64,000 bases of DNA from Ruminococcus sp. (lineage in GTDB: Bacteria; Bacillota_A; Clostridia; Oscillospirales; Ruminococcaceae): positions 1 through 64,000 of the forward strand of contig NZ_JAEEMU010000048.1 of the NCBI RefSeq assembly GCF_016283395.1, in the 5' to 3' direction. Position 1 is the first letter of the stretch. The number at the start of each line of letters is the position of its first letter. Shown in pieces: positions 53,328 to 61,517 of the stretch. The position numbers and the translations under genes are program-made. Under the pieces are notes generated by a model, which was not told the DNA's origin, did no database searches, and was given only the letters and a program-made list of their open reading frames with translations.

Positions 53328-53783
53328 ATGAAAAAGGATATAAGTATTCGTGAGCTTACGGCTGACGATAAAGCCGAAGTTATGGCAATGATGAGGGAGT
53401 TTTACGACTCTCCTGCGGTCATACACAAGTCATCGGACAGCATACTCGAAAAGGACTTTGACGACTGTATCAGCGATATGCCTTTCCTGCGCGGATTTAT
53501 GCTCGAATTTAACGGTGAGGCAGCAGGCTATGCCATGACGGCATTGGGCTACACCACTGAGTACGGCGGCATCTGCGTATGGCTCGAGGATCTGTACATA
53601 AAGCCCGAGTACCGCAGATTTGGTATAGGCAGCGCGCTTTTGAAGTTTATTGAAAAAGAATTCCCACAGGCTGTACGCTTCAAGCTTGAGATAGAAGAGG
53701 AAAACGAAGCGGCTTTTTCATGCTATTTCAGCAGGGGCTACAGGCTCTCGCACTACGGTCTTATGACCAAGGAGACGGTATGA
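53328..53783 (+). CDS. GNAT family N-acetyltransferase
   Basis: 151 residues from the ATG at 53328, which has GAAAGGAAG upstream; a longer frame lacks a site. Motif A is WLEDLYIKPEYRRFGIGSALLKF (RRFGIGS), preceded by the GYAMTALGYT strand and followed by FKLEIEEENEAAFSCYFSRGY, with the Asn and Tyr that usually contact CoA and the leaving thiol. The acceptor is unknown. Its stop overlaps the next start by four bases (ATGA), so it is translated with the permease gene. Confidence 0.9.
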   Translation: MKKDISIRELTADDKAEVMAMMREFYDSPAVIHKSSDSILEKDFDDCISDMPFLRGFMLEFNGEAAGYAMTALGYTTEYGGICVWLEDLYIKPEYRRFGIGSALLKFIEKEFPQAVRFKLEIEEENEAAFSCYFSRGYRLSHYGLMTKETV

Positions 53784-54886
53784 CAAGAGCAAATAAATTT
53801 ATAAAGGCACAGCCTGTACTTGTTATATCACTTCTTCTCGCTATAGCAACTATGTTCATTATCCCGCCCGACAAGGAGTACATCGGCTACTGCAACAGGA
53901 CAGTACTCATCGAGCTTTTCGCACTTATGGCGGCTGTAGCAGGACTTCGCAGCATAGGTATATTCGATAAGCTGACCCGTGTCATACTCAGCAAAACGGG
54001 AACAGTCCGCAGACTTGGGGCAGTTCTTACGCTGATTTGTTTTTTCAGTGCAATGCTTGTTACAAATGATGTTGCACTCATAACCTTTGTACCGCTGACG
54101 CTGCTTATCTACAGCAGTATCAACGACAGCAAAAGCCTCATACTTACGGTAGTTCTTGAAACAGCGGCGGCGAACTTAGGAAGTATGATGACTCCCGTAG
54201 GAAATCCACAGAACCTGTTTCTGTATGATAAGTACGGACTTACAGCAATGACCTTTCTGAAAACTATGCTGCCTGTCGGAGCTGTCGGACTTGCAGCTGT
54301 AATGGGACTTACGCTGCTTCTGCCGAAGGATAAATGCAAAGCTCCCGAAAGCAAAGATACTGATATACCAATGTTCAAAGCGGCGGTATATACGGGACTT
54401 TTCCTTGTGTGCATAGCAGCGGTGTTCAGACTTATCCCTGACTGGGTGTGCCTTATAGCTGCACTTGCTGCGGCATTGGTATGCGATATCAGGCTGCTGG
54501 GCAAGGTGGACTACGCACTGCTTGCAACATTTGTGGGCTTCTTTGTGTTTGTGGGAAATATCGCAAGAATAGAAGCTGTAAGCGATTTCTTCTCGCGTAT
54601 ACTTTCAGGTAGGGAGCTTATATCTGGTGCGCTTCTTTCACAGGTCATAAGCAATGTACCTGCGGCGGTAATGCTTGCGGAGTTCACAGATAACGGTACA
54701 CAGCTTCTTCTTGGAGTTGATATAGGCGGCTTCGGAACGCTTATCGCATCACTGGCAAGCCTTATCTCGTTCCAGCTCTACCGCAAGGACGAAAAGGCTC
54801 AGACAGGAAGGTATTTTGCGGTATTCTCAGTTATAAACTTTGCGCTGCTGGCACTTCTTTTAGGAGTTCAGTATTTAATAAGCTAA
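53780..54886 (+). CDS. SLC13/ArsB-type anion permease
   Basis: 368 residues from the ATG at 53780 that overlaps the GNAT stop. About ten membrane helices. The two re-entrant signatures of the ion-transporter superfamily are visible: LVTNDVALITFVPLTLL near residue 90 with LGSMMTPVGNPQNLFLY near residue 130, and in the second half SQVISNVPAAVMLAEF with LLLGVDIGGFGTLIASLAS. These motifs bind the anion and cation in dicarboxylate, citrate and arsenite carriers. The exact anion is not decidable. It is coupled to an acetyltransferase. Confidence 0.88.
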   Translation: MTRANKFIKAQPVLVISLLLAIATMFIIPPDKEYIGYCNRTVLIELFALMAAVAGLRSIGIFDKLTRVILSKTGTVRRLGAVLTLICFFSAMLVTNDVALITFVPLTLLIYSSINDSKSLILTVVLETAAANLGSMMTPVGNPQNLFLYDKYGLTAMTFLKTMLPVGAVGLAAVMGLTLLLPKDKCKAPESKDTDIPMFKAAVYTGLFLVCIAAVFRLIPDWVCLIAALAAALVCDIRLLGKVDYALLATFVGFFVFVGNIARIEAVSDFFSRILSGRELISGALLSQVISNVPAAVMLAEFTDNGTQLLLGVDIGGFGTLIASLASLISFQLYRKDEKAQTGRYFAVFSVINFALLALLLGVQYLIS

Positions 54887-54892
54887 GATATA

Positions 54893-54917
54893 GGGCGGAT
54901 ATTATCCGTCCTTTTTT
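54893..54917 (+). terminator. rho-independent terminator
   Basis: GGGCGGAT and ATCCGTCC form an 8-bp stem (one G-T pair) followed by six T residues, just after the permease stop. Confidence 0.8.
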
Positions 54918-55210
54918 ATATGCTTGTGTCTGTGTAAGTGCCTTTTTATAATAGGGCTGAAAAAGAGTAAAAATCAATGGGAAACCGTTGATTATCAGAA
55001 AAAAATTTTTGTGATTCTGCTATATGCACAAAAATAGTCGGCAGAATTTGTACGGAAATTCTAACGGATGCTGAGAGTTTAAAAAATAAGAAACAGAGAG
55101 CGTTTGTCTTTTTATATAATATAATGATATCATGCTATTTTTATATGTCATTATTTTGCATATAAGCACATTTGTGGGGTAAAATCGCAGAAAAAAGAGA
55201 CAATAAATCA

Positions 55211-55239
55211 TTGCCAAATCGTGAATAAAATAGTATAAT
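55211..55239 (+). promoter_or_regulatory. promoter of the PL11 gene
   Basis: TTGCCA at 55211-55216 and TATAAT at 55234-55239, spacer 17. The preceding ~290 bases are AT-rich with no gene. Confidence 0.7.
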
Positions 55240-55294
55240 ATAATTGATACAGGACAATATGTCCAAAAAATACAAATCATTGGGGGAATAAACA

Positions 55295-58003
55295 ATGAAT
55301 TTTAAATTAAAGAAAATTGCAGCCGCTGCTGCCTCTCTGGCAGTGGCTGTAAGCTCGAACCTCAGCATCAGCACACCTCTCAAAGCTGATGCAGCCTACG
55401 GTAACGGCGGCAACGGTTCGGCTATCATGGAGTACCTTGACCGCGGTATCTACGCTATCAAGTCGGGCAACGGTATGTTCATAAGCTGGCGTTTCAACGC
55501 TAACGACAATGACAATGCGGAGTTCCAGCTCTTCCGCGACGACACTCTCATCTACACAAGCAAGGCAGGCGAAGCTACAAACTACTGGGACTCACAGGGC
55601 AATTCAAGCTCAAAGTACCGCGTTGACACCCTCGTTAACGGCAATGTGGTAAGCTCTGAGAACTGCCGCTTCACATCGGGTACTAACTACTTTGATATAC
55701 CGCTGAAAAGTCCCGGAAGTATCTACTCGCCCAATGACTGCTGTGCGGGAGATGTTGACGGCGACGGACAGTATGAGATATTCGTAAAATGGGATCCAAA
55801 TGACTCGCAGGACAACTCCAAGACAGGTAACACCAGCAAGGTATATATCGACTGTTATACCCTCACAGGTCAGCAGCTCTGGCGTATCGACCTTGGCAGA
55901 AATATCCGTGCAGGTCAGCACTATACTCAAATGGCTGTTGCGGACTTTGACTGTGACGGAAAGGCAGAGCTTGTTACAAAGACCTGCGACGGAACTATCG
56001 ACGGCACAGGCAAGGTCATCGGAAACGGCAATGCAAACTACGTTGACAGTGCAGGTACTGTTCTTACAGGTCCTGAATATATGACACTCTTTGAGGGCGC
56101 GACAGGTGCGGCTCTCGATACTATCGACTTCCCTGTGCCGAGAGGTGACGCAACAAGCAATTCAGCCAAGAGCACATGGGGAGACAACTATGGAAACCGC
56201 TGCGAGCGTTACAACTGCGCTATCGCTTATCTTGACGGTGTTCATCCGTCTGTTGTTTACGGCAGAGGATACTATACAAGACTTACTATGTCGGCTGTTG
56301 ATGTTGTAAACGGCAAACTTTCAAAGAAATGGGTATTCGATACAGGATTCAATTCGAGCACTCCGGGTTACGGAGACGGCAACCACAATGTAATGGTGGC
56401 AGATTTCGACAACGACGGCAGACAGGAAGTCTGCATGGGAGCTTGTGTTATTGATGACAACGGAAAGCTTCTCTGGACAACCAAGAAGGGGCACGGTGAC
56501 GCTATGCACGTAGGCGACCTTGTTCCTAACCGCGAGGGAATAGAAGTGTTCCTCTGCCACGAAGGCGGCGGTTATGGTATTTCTCTCGTTGACGGAAAGA
56601 ACGGCCAGATAATCTGGCATTACGACGGCGATAAGGATACAGGACGCTGCTGTGCAGATAATATCGTTGCAGGAAACAGCGGTGCAGAGTTCTGGGGCTC
56701 AAGACCTGCTAATGCAGTATATGATGTTTCCGGTAAGCAGATAGGCAACAAATGGCCGTCTACAAACTTCCTTATCTACTGGGACGGCGACTTAGAGCGT
56801 GAGCTCCTTGACGATATCACCATTACAGATGGTGCGGCAATAAACAACTATCCTGCAATATTTACAGCCACAGGCTGTGCTTCAAATAACGGTACTAAGG
56901 CAGTTCCTTGCCTTACAGCAGACCTCTTCGGAGACTGGCGCGAGGAACTGGTCCTCAGAACTGAGGATAACTCAAAGCTTCGCGTATGGTGTACAAATAC
57001 AGAGTCAAAGTACCGCATAACAACTCTCATGCACGATATGCAGTACCGTATGCAGTGCGGCTGTCAGCAGTCATCATACAATCAGCCTCCGCACACAAGC
57101 TTTTATCTCGGCACAGAGGCTCAGCTCCCTGCAAGACCTAACGTAAAGCTGAACAATACTCCTCCTGAGCCTGTAAACGGCAGACTTGTAAATAATCTTC
57201 TTGTAAAGGATTATACAAACTCAAGAGACTGGAAACTTATGGAGTCAAACAGTACAGGCGGTCTTATCTACGGAGACAGAGACTTTACTTATACCTCACT
57301 TGCATCTGAGCTTCAGAACTGCGAGTATATTATGACAGCCTGCAATTCAAAGAATACAGACGCCGATCTCGCTGAGTTCACAACAGCTGACAAGTGCGAG
57401 GTATATGTTCTCGTTGATACCCGTGAGGAAGAAGCAAATCTTGTTCCCTCATGGCTCAGCGGCTACACAAGAACTGATCTTACAGCAGCTTCAAGCAACG
57501 GAGTTGATTTCGTGGCTTACAAAAAGGAGTTTGAAGCAGGTCAGAAGGTAGTTCTCGGTACTAACGGAATGACAGGAAATGTTATAAACTACACTGTTTT
57601 CGTAAAGGAGCCTGAGGTAGTTACCACAACAACTACTACGACAACAACTACCACTACTACAACTACAACAACAGAGACGACTACTTCAACAACTACGACA
57701 ACGACTGTTACAACAACAGAGACTGTTACTACTACAACAAACGGTGATGTGACCGTGACTGTATGGGGCGATGCAAACTGCGACGGTGACGTTGATATGT
57801 CAGATATCGTTCTGATAATGCAGAGCCTTGCAAATCCTAACAAGTATGGTGAAGGCGGTTCAGAGGCATCAGCTATCACAGCTCAGGGTAAAGCTAATGC
57901 TGATGTTGATATCAGCAGCAAAGGCATTACATCAAACGATGCACTGAGAATACAGGAGTTCCTGCTCAATAAGATCTCAACACTCGATCCTTCGATAAAA
58001 TAA
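55295..58003 (+). CDS. cellulosomal PL11 rhamnogalacturonan lyase with dockerin
   Basis: 902 residues with a TTGGGGGAA leader site. Signal peptide (about 1-33); an N-terminal beta domain (DRGIYAIKSGNGMFISWRF) and an eight-bladed propeller typical of PL11, with many calcium-binding repeats such as CAGDVDGDGQYEIFVKW, VADFDCDGKAELVTK, VADFDNDGRQEVCMG and TADLFGDWREELVLR. These run to about residue 620. A ~130-residue module of unclear type follows, then a long Thr/Glu linker and a C-terminal type I dockerin (WGDANCDGDVDMSDIVLIMQ and SNDALRIQEFLLN). PL11 enzymes split the rhamnogalacturonan I backbone of pectin by beta-elimination. The domain set makes this a firm assignment. Confidence 0.93.
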   Translation: MNFKLKKIAAAAASLAVAVSSNLSISTPLKADAAYGNGGNGSAIMEYLDRGIYAIKSGNGMFISWRFNANDNDNAEFQLFRDDTLIYTSKAGEATNYWDSQGNSSSKYRVDTLVNGNVVSSENCRFTSGTNYFDIPLKSPGSIYSPNDCCAGDVDGDGQYEIFVKWDPNDSQDNSKTGNTSKVYIDCYTLTGQQLWRIDLGRNIRAGQHYTQMAVADFDCDGKAELVTKTCDGTIDGTGKVIGNGNANYVDSAGTVLTGPEYMTLFEGATGAALDTIDFPVPRGDATSNSAKSTWGDNYGNRCERYNCAIAYLDGVHPSVVYGRGYYTRLTMSAVDVVNGKLSKKWVFDTGFNSSTPGYGDGNHNVMVADFDNDGRQEVCMGACVIDDNGKLLWTTKKGHGDAMHVGDLVPNREGIEVFLCHEGGGYGISLVDGKNGQIIWHYDGDKDTGRCCADNIVAGNSGAEFWGSRPANAVYDVSGKQIGNKWPSTNFLIYWDGDLERELLDDITITDGAAINNYPAIFTATGCASNNGTKAVPCLTADLFGDWREELVLRTEDNSKLRVWCTNTESKYRITTLMHDMQYRMQCGCQQSSYNQPPHTSFYLGTEAQLPARPNVKLNNTPPEPVNGRLVNNLLVKDYTNSRDWKLMESNSTGGLIYGDRDFTYTSLASELQNCEYIMTACNSKNTDADLAEFTTADKCEVYVLVDTREEEANLVPSWLSGYTRTDLTAASSNGVDFVAYKKEFEAGQKVVLGTNGMTGNVINYTVFVKEPEVVTTTTTTTTTTTTTTTTTETTTSTTTTTTVTTTETVTTTTNGDVTVTVWGDANCDGDVDMSDIVLIMQSLANPNKYGEGGSEASAITAQGKANADVDISSKGITSNDALRIQEFLLNKISTLDPSIK

Positions 58004-58011
58004 TAATAAAT

Positions 58012-58043
58012 GAGCTGCATGATATTTCGTGCAGCTCATTTTT
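58012..58043 (+). terminator. terminator of the PL11 gene
   Basis: GAGCTGCA and TGCAGCTC pair around a short loop, followed by a T run. Confidence 0.85.
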
Positions 58044-58058
58044 AATATGCCTATGTAC

Positions 58059-58087
58059 TTGACAAATCGGGAGAAAACTGTTATTAT
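58059..58087 (+). promoter_or_regulatory. promoter of the methyltransferase gene
   Basis: TTGACA at 58059-58064 and TATTAT at 58082-58087, spacer 17. Confidence 0.75.
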
Positions 58088-58093
58088 AAAAGG

Positions 58094-58253
58094 TAATAGA
58101 TAACAGGGGATATGCTCCTCATAATAGAGTGGAGCAGTTTGCGGAGCGGCGATCGTCTGATTGCAGAAATGTTATGTCTGCACTGTGATCTATGGTTATG
58201 TTTTTATACGATCGTAATAAGTCATGGTTTTCGTTATAAAAGGAGTTTGCAGT
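58094..58253 (+). promoter_or_regulatory. structured 5' leader of unknown type
   Basis: A ~160-base leader separates the promoter from the ATG at 58254. It contains the hairpin TGCTCC/GGAGCA (58113-58136), the hairpin TGCAGA/TCTGCA (58162-58182), and an outer pairing CGATCGT (58150-58156) with ACGATCG (58208-58214) that would enclose the second hairpin. The arrangement suggests a cis-regulatory RNA. I do not recognise a riboswitch class. Confidence 0.4.
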
Positions 58254-59045
58254 ATGGAAATAATCAATGATAAGATCGACAGCGGAAAAGCATTTGACTT
58301 TGGACGGACATCAAAAGGATATGCAAAATATCGTGACATTTACCCAAAGGAATTCTATAAAAAGCTTGTGGACTGCGGCGTTGGTGTAAGCGGTCAGAAA
58401 TGTCTTGATCTTGGTACTGGAACAGGTGTTATACCGCGTAATATGTACCGGTACGGAGCAGAATGGACAGGTACGGATATATCCGAAAACCAGATAGCTC
58501 AGGCAAATCTTCTTGCAAGAGCAAATAAGATGAATATTGATTTTAAGGTGGCATCTGCGGAAAATCTGGATTTTCCCGATGAAAGCTTTGATATCATTAC
58601 AGCCTGTCAGTGCTTCTGGTATTTCGACACAAAGGAGCTTGCACCTAAGCTTGCGAAAATGCTTAAAAAGGACGGCAGACTTGTTGTTATGCAAATGGCA
58701 TGGCTGCCTGAGGAGGACAGGATAGCTGGACTCAGCGAAAAGCTGGTCCTGGAGTATAATCCCGAGTGGTCAGGCGGCGGCTGGACTCGTCAGCCTGTTA
58801 ATATCTCAGATGATGTTTTGAATTCATTTGACGTAGTGTACAGAGTAGGGTATGACCTTAATGTGCATTTTACAAGAGAGAGCTGGAACGGAAGAATGAA
58901 GACTTGCCGCGGTATCGGAGCCTCACTTCCCGAGGCTGAGATAGCAGCGTGGGAGCGCGAGCACAGGGCACTTCTTGCACTTACAGCTCCTGAGGAGTTC
59001 GATGTGCTCCATTATGCTGCAATTGCGATACTGAAAAAGAAATAA
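58254..59045 (+). CDS. class I SAM-dependent methyltransferase
   Basis: 263 residues from the ATG at 58254, which has AAAGGAG upstream. The SAM-binding motif I is CLDLGTGTGVIPRNM near residue 48, motif II WTGTDIS, then KVASAENLDFPDESFDIITA with motif post-III WYFDTKELAPKLAKMLKKDGRLVVMQM. It is the UbiE/Methyltransf_11 type. The acceptor is unknown. It is preceded by a long structured leader and followed 60 bp later by a lipoprotein gene. Confidence 0.9.
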   Translation: MEIINDKIDSGKAFDFGRTSKGYAKYRDIYPKEFYKKLVDCGVGVSGQKCLDLGTGTGVIPRNMYRYGAEWTGTDISENQIAQANLLARANKMNIDFKVASAENLDFPDESFDIITACQCFWYFDTKELAPKLAKMLKKDGRLVVMQMAWLPEEDRIAGLSEKLVLEYNPEWSGGGWTRQPVNISDDVLNSFDVVYRVGYDLNVHFTRESWNGRMKTCRGIGASLPEAEIAAWEREHRALLALTAPEEFDVLHYAAIAILKKK

Positions 59046-59105
59046 GCCGAGGGGAAAGGCGATCACTTAGTCCTAATATATGATATAAGGACCAAGGAGA
59101 AAAAT

Positions 59106-59816
59106 ATGAAAAGATTATTTGCAGGCTTAATGTCTGTAATGGTTATTGGTACGGCTTTGGCAGGCTGCGGCGAAAAGAAAAATAATGACAAAGTATCTGC
59201 TGATGCCGAAGATACGGAAGAAAGCGTTACTGTCCTGACTTCGGAAGAAATAGCAGAATATGTTGAAAAAGGTGCAGAGATAAACGGCTTTGAGAAGTAT
59301 GAAGATGCTGCCGATCAATTTATAAAGGCGGTAAATGAACGCGATATCTCACTGATTAAAGATGTTTTCTTCATAAGAGATGAAGAACAGTACATCATGC
59401 CCATAGATCAGGGAATGTTTGGCTTGTTATACAAGCAGGCGGTTGCTCTTATGAGTGAACCCGATTATGAAGTGGACTATGCAAAAGTGACAGGCGCTTA
59501 TACTGCCGAAGAGCTTCAGACTGCCGATGATATAGCGAATATGTACTATGTTTACAGCAGTATAAATAAAGAGGTCACAGGCGGAGATAAAGAGCTCTCA
59601 GATGATGAGAGGGCGATAGTATCGCAGAAGATACAGGCATTTGATTTCGATTTTGCGAATATCGAGCGACCTGTCAGCGTTACAGAGGGAAAGTATTATG
59701 AGGTCGGACTTAAAAAGGGCGACGATCTTATTACCATGCTGTTTTCACTTTATAAGGTGAACGATGAAAAGTGGCTGATACAGACCGCTGAATGTAACAG
59801 AAAAATTGCTGAATAA
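59106..59816 (+). CDS. lipoprotein of unknown function
   Basis: 236 residues with CAAGGAG upstream. The N-terminus (MKRLFAGLMSVMVIGTALAGCGEKK) has a lipobox LAGC, so Cys20 should be lipidated and the protein tethered outside the membrane. The acidic mature part is helical at first (SEEIAEYVEKGAEI) and then shows an NTF2/DUF4878-like pattern: YEDAADQFIKAVNERDISLIKDVF near residue 60 and a final strand LFSLYKVNDEKWLIQT. The family link is tentative. It lies after the methyltransferase gene. Confidence 0.8.
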   Translation: MKRLFAGLMSVMVIGTALAGCGEKKNNDKVSADAEDTEESVTVLTSEEIAEYVEKGAEINGFEKYEDAADQFIKAVNERDISLIKDVFFIRDEEQYIMPIDQGMFGLLYKQAVALMSEPDYEVDYAKVTGAYTAEELQTADDIANMYYVYSSINKEVTGGDKELSDDERAIVSQKIQAFDFDFANIERPVSVTEGKYYEVGLKKGDDLITMLFSLYKVNDEKWLIQTAECNRKIAE

Positions 59817-59820
59817 ATGA

Positions 59821-60186
59821 AAAAGCGATCCGAGTAACCGTTATACTGATATAGAAGCTTTTATGCTGATTATTGAGAGAACCCCTTTTGAAAAAGGGAG
59901 CCCTCTGACGGAGGCGTGCCCCTTTGTCACTCCGTGACATCTCCCCGCACTGCGGGGAGTCACTCTCAAACTCTCTCCCGAAAACTTCTGTTTTTATTTT
60001 TTCCCAGATAGGGCGCGATCTGTACACTTGCAGATCTTTTTTATTTTTTTTACGCGCCCTATCTGGGAAAAAATCAGATAAAAGTCTTTGGAAAGGGGTT
60101 CGGGGGATAACCTTTCCTCAGAAAAGTTTCCCCCGATAATTAACTATAAACTTCTATATTAGTACCACGGTTAGTCAGACCGCTTT
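59821..60186. mobile_element. MITE-like palindromic element, copy 3
   Basis: About 366 bp between two convergent genes, touching both stops within five bases. Ends AAAAGCG and CGCTTT extend as ~40-bp inverted repeats (GTAACCGTTATACTGATATAGAAG against its right-hand complement). It has the same orientation as copy 1 but the longer form of copy 2, with the GTGACTCCCCGC segment. The interior dyad may serve as a terminator for both genes. Confidence 0.75.
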
Positions 60187-60190
60187 ACTT

Positions 60191-60718
60191 TTAGTCAATG
60201 AAGAAAATTCTGTCAGGAAGACGTTCCGGAATGGGCTCGGGTGGAACATCAGGTATTCCCAGTGCCAGATGACCGATGCCGATATAATCACCTTTGAGAC
60301 CTACTTTATCAAGTATCTCCTTGCCGAGTTCACTTTCCATTTCCTCTTTTGCACGGTGTATCCAGCAGCTTCCCAGACCAAGCTCCTGAGCCTTCAGCAT
60401 CATATTTCCGATACTGAGACTTCCGTCATAGACAGCAGTAGGAATATCCTTTGGTGCAATTACAAGAATGATAATAGGTGCGCCGTAGAACGGGTCAAAG
60501 TCACCTTCCCAGCCGCCTATCTTTCTGTTTTCCTCAGCAATAGTATCACGAAGCTCTTTATTTGTGATAGAAATTAATACAGGAGCCTGTTTACCTCTGC
60601 CCGAAGCAGCGTAAATACCTGCTTCCAATACCTCGTCAATAAGATTTTTTGACGGGAGCAATGATGAAAATTTGCGAACGCTTCTGCGTTCTTTGATTAT
60701 TTTTGTAAGCTTGCTCAT
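60191..60718 (-). CDS. nitroreductase family protein
   Basis: 175 residues with AGGAGG upstream. The FMN-binding start IIKERRSVRKFSS, the central GSLSIGNMMLKAQELGLGSCWI (the conserved helix that covers the flavin) and the final GHLALGIP are typical of small nitroreductases. These use NAD(P)H to reduce nitro compounds, quinones or flavins as homodimers. A promoter lies at 60753-60781. No functional link with its neighbours is visible. Confidence 0.92.
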   Translation of the reverse strand: MSKLTKIIKERRSVRKFSSLLPSKNLIDEVLEAGIYAASGRGKQAPVLISITNKELRDTIAEENRKIGGWEGDFDPFYGAPIIILVIAPKDIPTAVYDGSLSIGNMMLKAQELGLGSCWIHRAKEEMESELGKEILDKVGLKGDYIGIGHLALGIPDVPPEPIPERLPDRIFFID

Positions 60719-60752
60719 TATACGCTCCTCCTAAGCTTTTCAAGATACATAC

Positions 60753-60781
60753 ATTATAACATATAGTTTAGAAAAAATCAA
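60753..60781 (-). promoter_or_regulatory. promoter of the nitroreductase gene
   Basis: On the minus strand TTGATT (60781-60776) and TATAAT (60758-60753) are 17 bases apart. Confidence 0.7.
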
Positions 60782-60907
60782 CATTTTTCGTGAAATTTTT
60801 GGCATTATTTTATGATTATGATAATAATTGTATGAAAAAAAGCATATACCTGCTATGGAATCGTTTGCTGTGCAGTTTAAAGAATAAATGAAAGGAAGTT
60901 CGATAAA

Positions 60908-61366
60908 ATGAATATATATAAGGCTAAGAATGAAGATCTTGTTATAGTCAAAGCGATAGCTCACAGTGCGATAAATGCAGTATATCCTCATTATTATCCT
61001 GTGGGAGCGGTTGAGTTCTTTCTTGCGCATCACAGTGATGAACATATTCTGAAAGATATTGAAAAAGGCATAGTATTTTTGCTGGAAGATGACAATGAAA
61101 ATACTGTGGGAACTGTTACGGTGGCTGAAAACGAAATGACAAGGCTTTTCGTACTTCCCAAATATCATGGGAAAGGCTATGGCGGTATACTGATAAGATT
61201 TGCAGAGGAGATGATAGCTGAGAAATACGATATCGTAAGACTTGATGCTTCACTTCCTGCGAAGTCCATATATCTCAAAAAGGGATACAGCTTCGTAAGC
61301 TACCACAGCATAGATTGCAGCAACGGTGATAAGCTTTGTTACGATGAGATGATAAAGAGAGTATAA
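60908..61366 (+). CDS. GNAT family N-acetyltransferase
   Basis: 152 residues with a GAAAGGAAG site. Motif A is MTRLFVLPKYHGKGYGGILIRFAEE (HGKGYGG), preceded by strand VGTVTVAENE and followed by IVRLDASLPAKSIYLKKGY, which has the Ser-Tyr pattern of the family's C-terminal half. Early residues (AHSAINAVYPHYYPVGAVEFFLAHH) may shape the acceptor pocket. The substrate is unknown; it is transcribed alone. Confidence 0.9.
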   Translation: MNIYKAKNEDLVIVKAIAHSAINAVYPHYYPVGAVEFFLAHHSDEHILKDIEKGIVFLLEDDNENTVGTVTVAENEMTRLFVLPKYHGKGYGGILIRFAEEMIAEKYDIVRLDASLPAKSIYLKKGYSFVSYHSIDCSNGDKLCYDEMIKRV

Positions 61367-61368
61367 AA

Positions 61369-61397
61369 GCCGTTAGCCATTAGCCGTTAGCCTGTTA
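61369..61397. repeat. short GCCATTAGCCGTTAGC repeats, copy A
   Basis: AGCCGTTAGCCATTAGCCGTTAGCC follows the GNAT stop. A related run lies at 63931-63961. The heptamer-like GTTAGCC/ATTAGCC units are simple-sequence repeats of unknown role. Confidence 0.6.
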
Positions 61398-61442
61398 TAG
61401 GGGCGGCGTTCACTACAATTTATATTAGCAATAAAACAATCA

Positions 61443-61467
61443 AGCCCCGAGACAAAGCCTCGGGGCT
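61443..61467 (-). terminator. terminator of the GH13 operon
   Basis: AGCCCCGAG (61443-61451) and CTCGGGGCT (61459-61467) form a perfect 9-bp stem. A T-rich run follows on the minus strand. Confidence 0.8.
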
Positions 61468-61517
61468 AAACTTATATAGGTACTGCTGTTGATATCAGCA
61501 GCTTTTATTATTCGCTA

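Noticed and set aside
57589..57879. Val-rich 96-codon minus-strand ORF
   Set aside because: It is antisense to the Thr-rich linker of the PL11 protein.
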